64,000 nt of DNA, taken from Sthenelais limicola (Eukaryota > Annelida > Polychaeta > Phyllodocida > Sigalionidae). Shown here piece after piece: positions 63,247-64,000 of the stretch; positions within the stretch are counted from its first letter, which is position 1; every line of letters begins with the position of its first letter. Location of the stretch: positions 15,185,999 to 15,249,998 of the forward strand of contig OW804099.1 in NCBI GenBank assembly GCA_942159475.1, given 5' to 3'. The position numbers and the translations under genes were made by a program. The notes under the pieces were generated by a model. It ran no database searches. It saw only the letters and a list, made by a program, of their open reading frames with translations, and was not told the DNA's origin.

Positions 63247-64000
63247 GGCCGATTTAACGGTAAATGTAGGGACGGGAAGGGGATCATGTATTATTGTTAT
63301 TTGATGTAAACCCTAGACCTAAGGACACATCGGGTTAACTCCCACTTTAATGTTTAATGTTTATTACTTTATTTCATCACCATCCAGTATAGGCGGGAGG
63401 ACTAATCATTACAATTAATTGTTTGGAATGAACAGTGTAGTTCATTCTTTCTTTTATAATCACGAATTGTATTAGCATAACTATACTGACAGTACAGACA
63501 GTATAGGTCTCCAAGTAAGTCCGTGAAATGTTTTTCACTATTCATAAAATTGTAAAGGAAATGTTTTTCACTTTTTTCACTTTTATAAAATTGTATAGAA
63601 GACTAACTTATTAATCACTATTCTCTAAGAATGCATTTATAAATATCTAAATGACTGGAGTCTTACCCATCATCACTCCATATAGGACAATTTAATACTT
63701 GGACTCTAAACTTCATTTTTCTAATCAATACTATTGTATGTAAATGTACAACTTTACCGAACTGTTCAATGTAATTAACTTAATTTCAATTTGTTTAAGG
63801 GTAACCTGGAAGACCTATTCTTAGAGGGGACCAACCCGTTTATGTATACGATTGATTGTGTCATAATAAAAGTTGATAATAATAATAAAAAAGAAAAATA
63901 TTGGATATTTACTATGACACATTTTTATCCTGACAGTTTGGGGACAAAACAGGGGATGTCATTGTTGTTTGATTAATAAGTTTCACAAAATGTATCAGTA
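63247..64000 (+). other. Flanking sequence and resumption of the host repeat
   Basis: 63247-63880 shows nothing recognisable. 63885-63955 (ggatatttactatgacacat, cctgacagtttggggacaaa) continues the host repeat interrupted at 61985. Confidence 0.6.

Overview
This is a stretch of eukaryotic nuclear DNA, most likely from an invertebrate animal. The evidence is split genes with GT-AG introns of animal size, several classes of retroelement (a Ngaro/DIRS-type tyrosine-recombinase element, an LTR element with an envelope-like gene, non-LTR LINE fragments), many short inverted-repeat transposons, and long minisatellites. I cannot name the species. No rRNA, tRNA, CRISPR array or bacterial gene is visible.

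Layout. (1) About 1.2-26.6 kb, minus strand: an 18-exon gene recognised as a TRMT2A-type tRNA (uracil-5)-methyltransferase. I rebuilt it from splice sites and continuous codon phase; its 5' exon(s) lie further right and were not found. Its introns hold five minisatellite arrays that begin at or within about 30 bases of exon ends, including a 5.1-kb array of a 25-bp unit. Two exons needed to keep the frame, one of which should carry the catalytic cysteine, cannot be found, and the DPPR motif is replaced in frame. (2) About 27-32 kb: no convincing gene; small TIR elements, a retroelement poly(A) tail and a 45-bp minisatellite. (3) 32,154-39,898: an LTR retroelement with apparently identical 551-bp LTRs and a 4-bp target duplication, inserted into the end of that minisatellite. 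Its only long ORF is an F-type/errantivirus-like envelope glycoprotein; gag and pol are absent. (4) 39.9-43.9 kb: a promoter-like CpG patch, a possible terminal exon and a long-TIR element. (5) 43,991-50,043: an apparently complete Ngaro-like retrotransposon on the minus strand with gag, RT/RNase H and tyrosine recombinase in three frames, bounded by split direct repeats. A textbook -1 frameshift signal (A AAA AAC, 8-nt spacer, hairpin) joins gag to RT. (6) 51.0-55.6 kb, minus strand: the last six exons of an unidentified TPR-like helical-repeat gene, with a solo LTR in one intron. (7) 57-64 kb: repeat-dense DNA with two related LINE RT fragments in opposite orientation, set in copies of the same host repeat, plus foldback structures.

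The two retroelements have complementary gaps. The Ngaro copy looks structurally complete but may be weakened by a lost RNase H aspartate. The LTR element looks recent but must depend on another element for Gag and Pol. The most unusual points are the envelope-only LTR element, the Ngaro frameshift cassette, and a methyltransferase gene whose missing or altered exons coincide with tandem arrays. All coordinates come from reading by eye; no alignment or database search was run.
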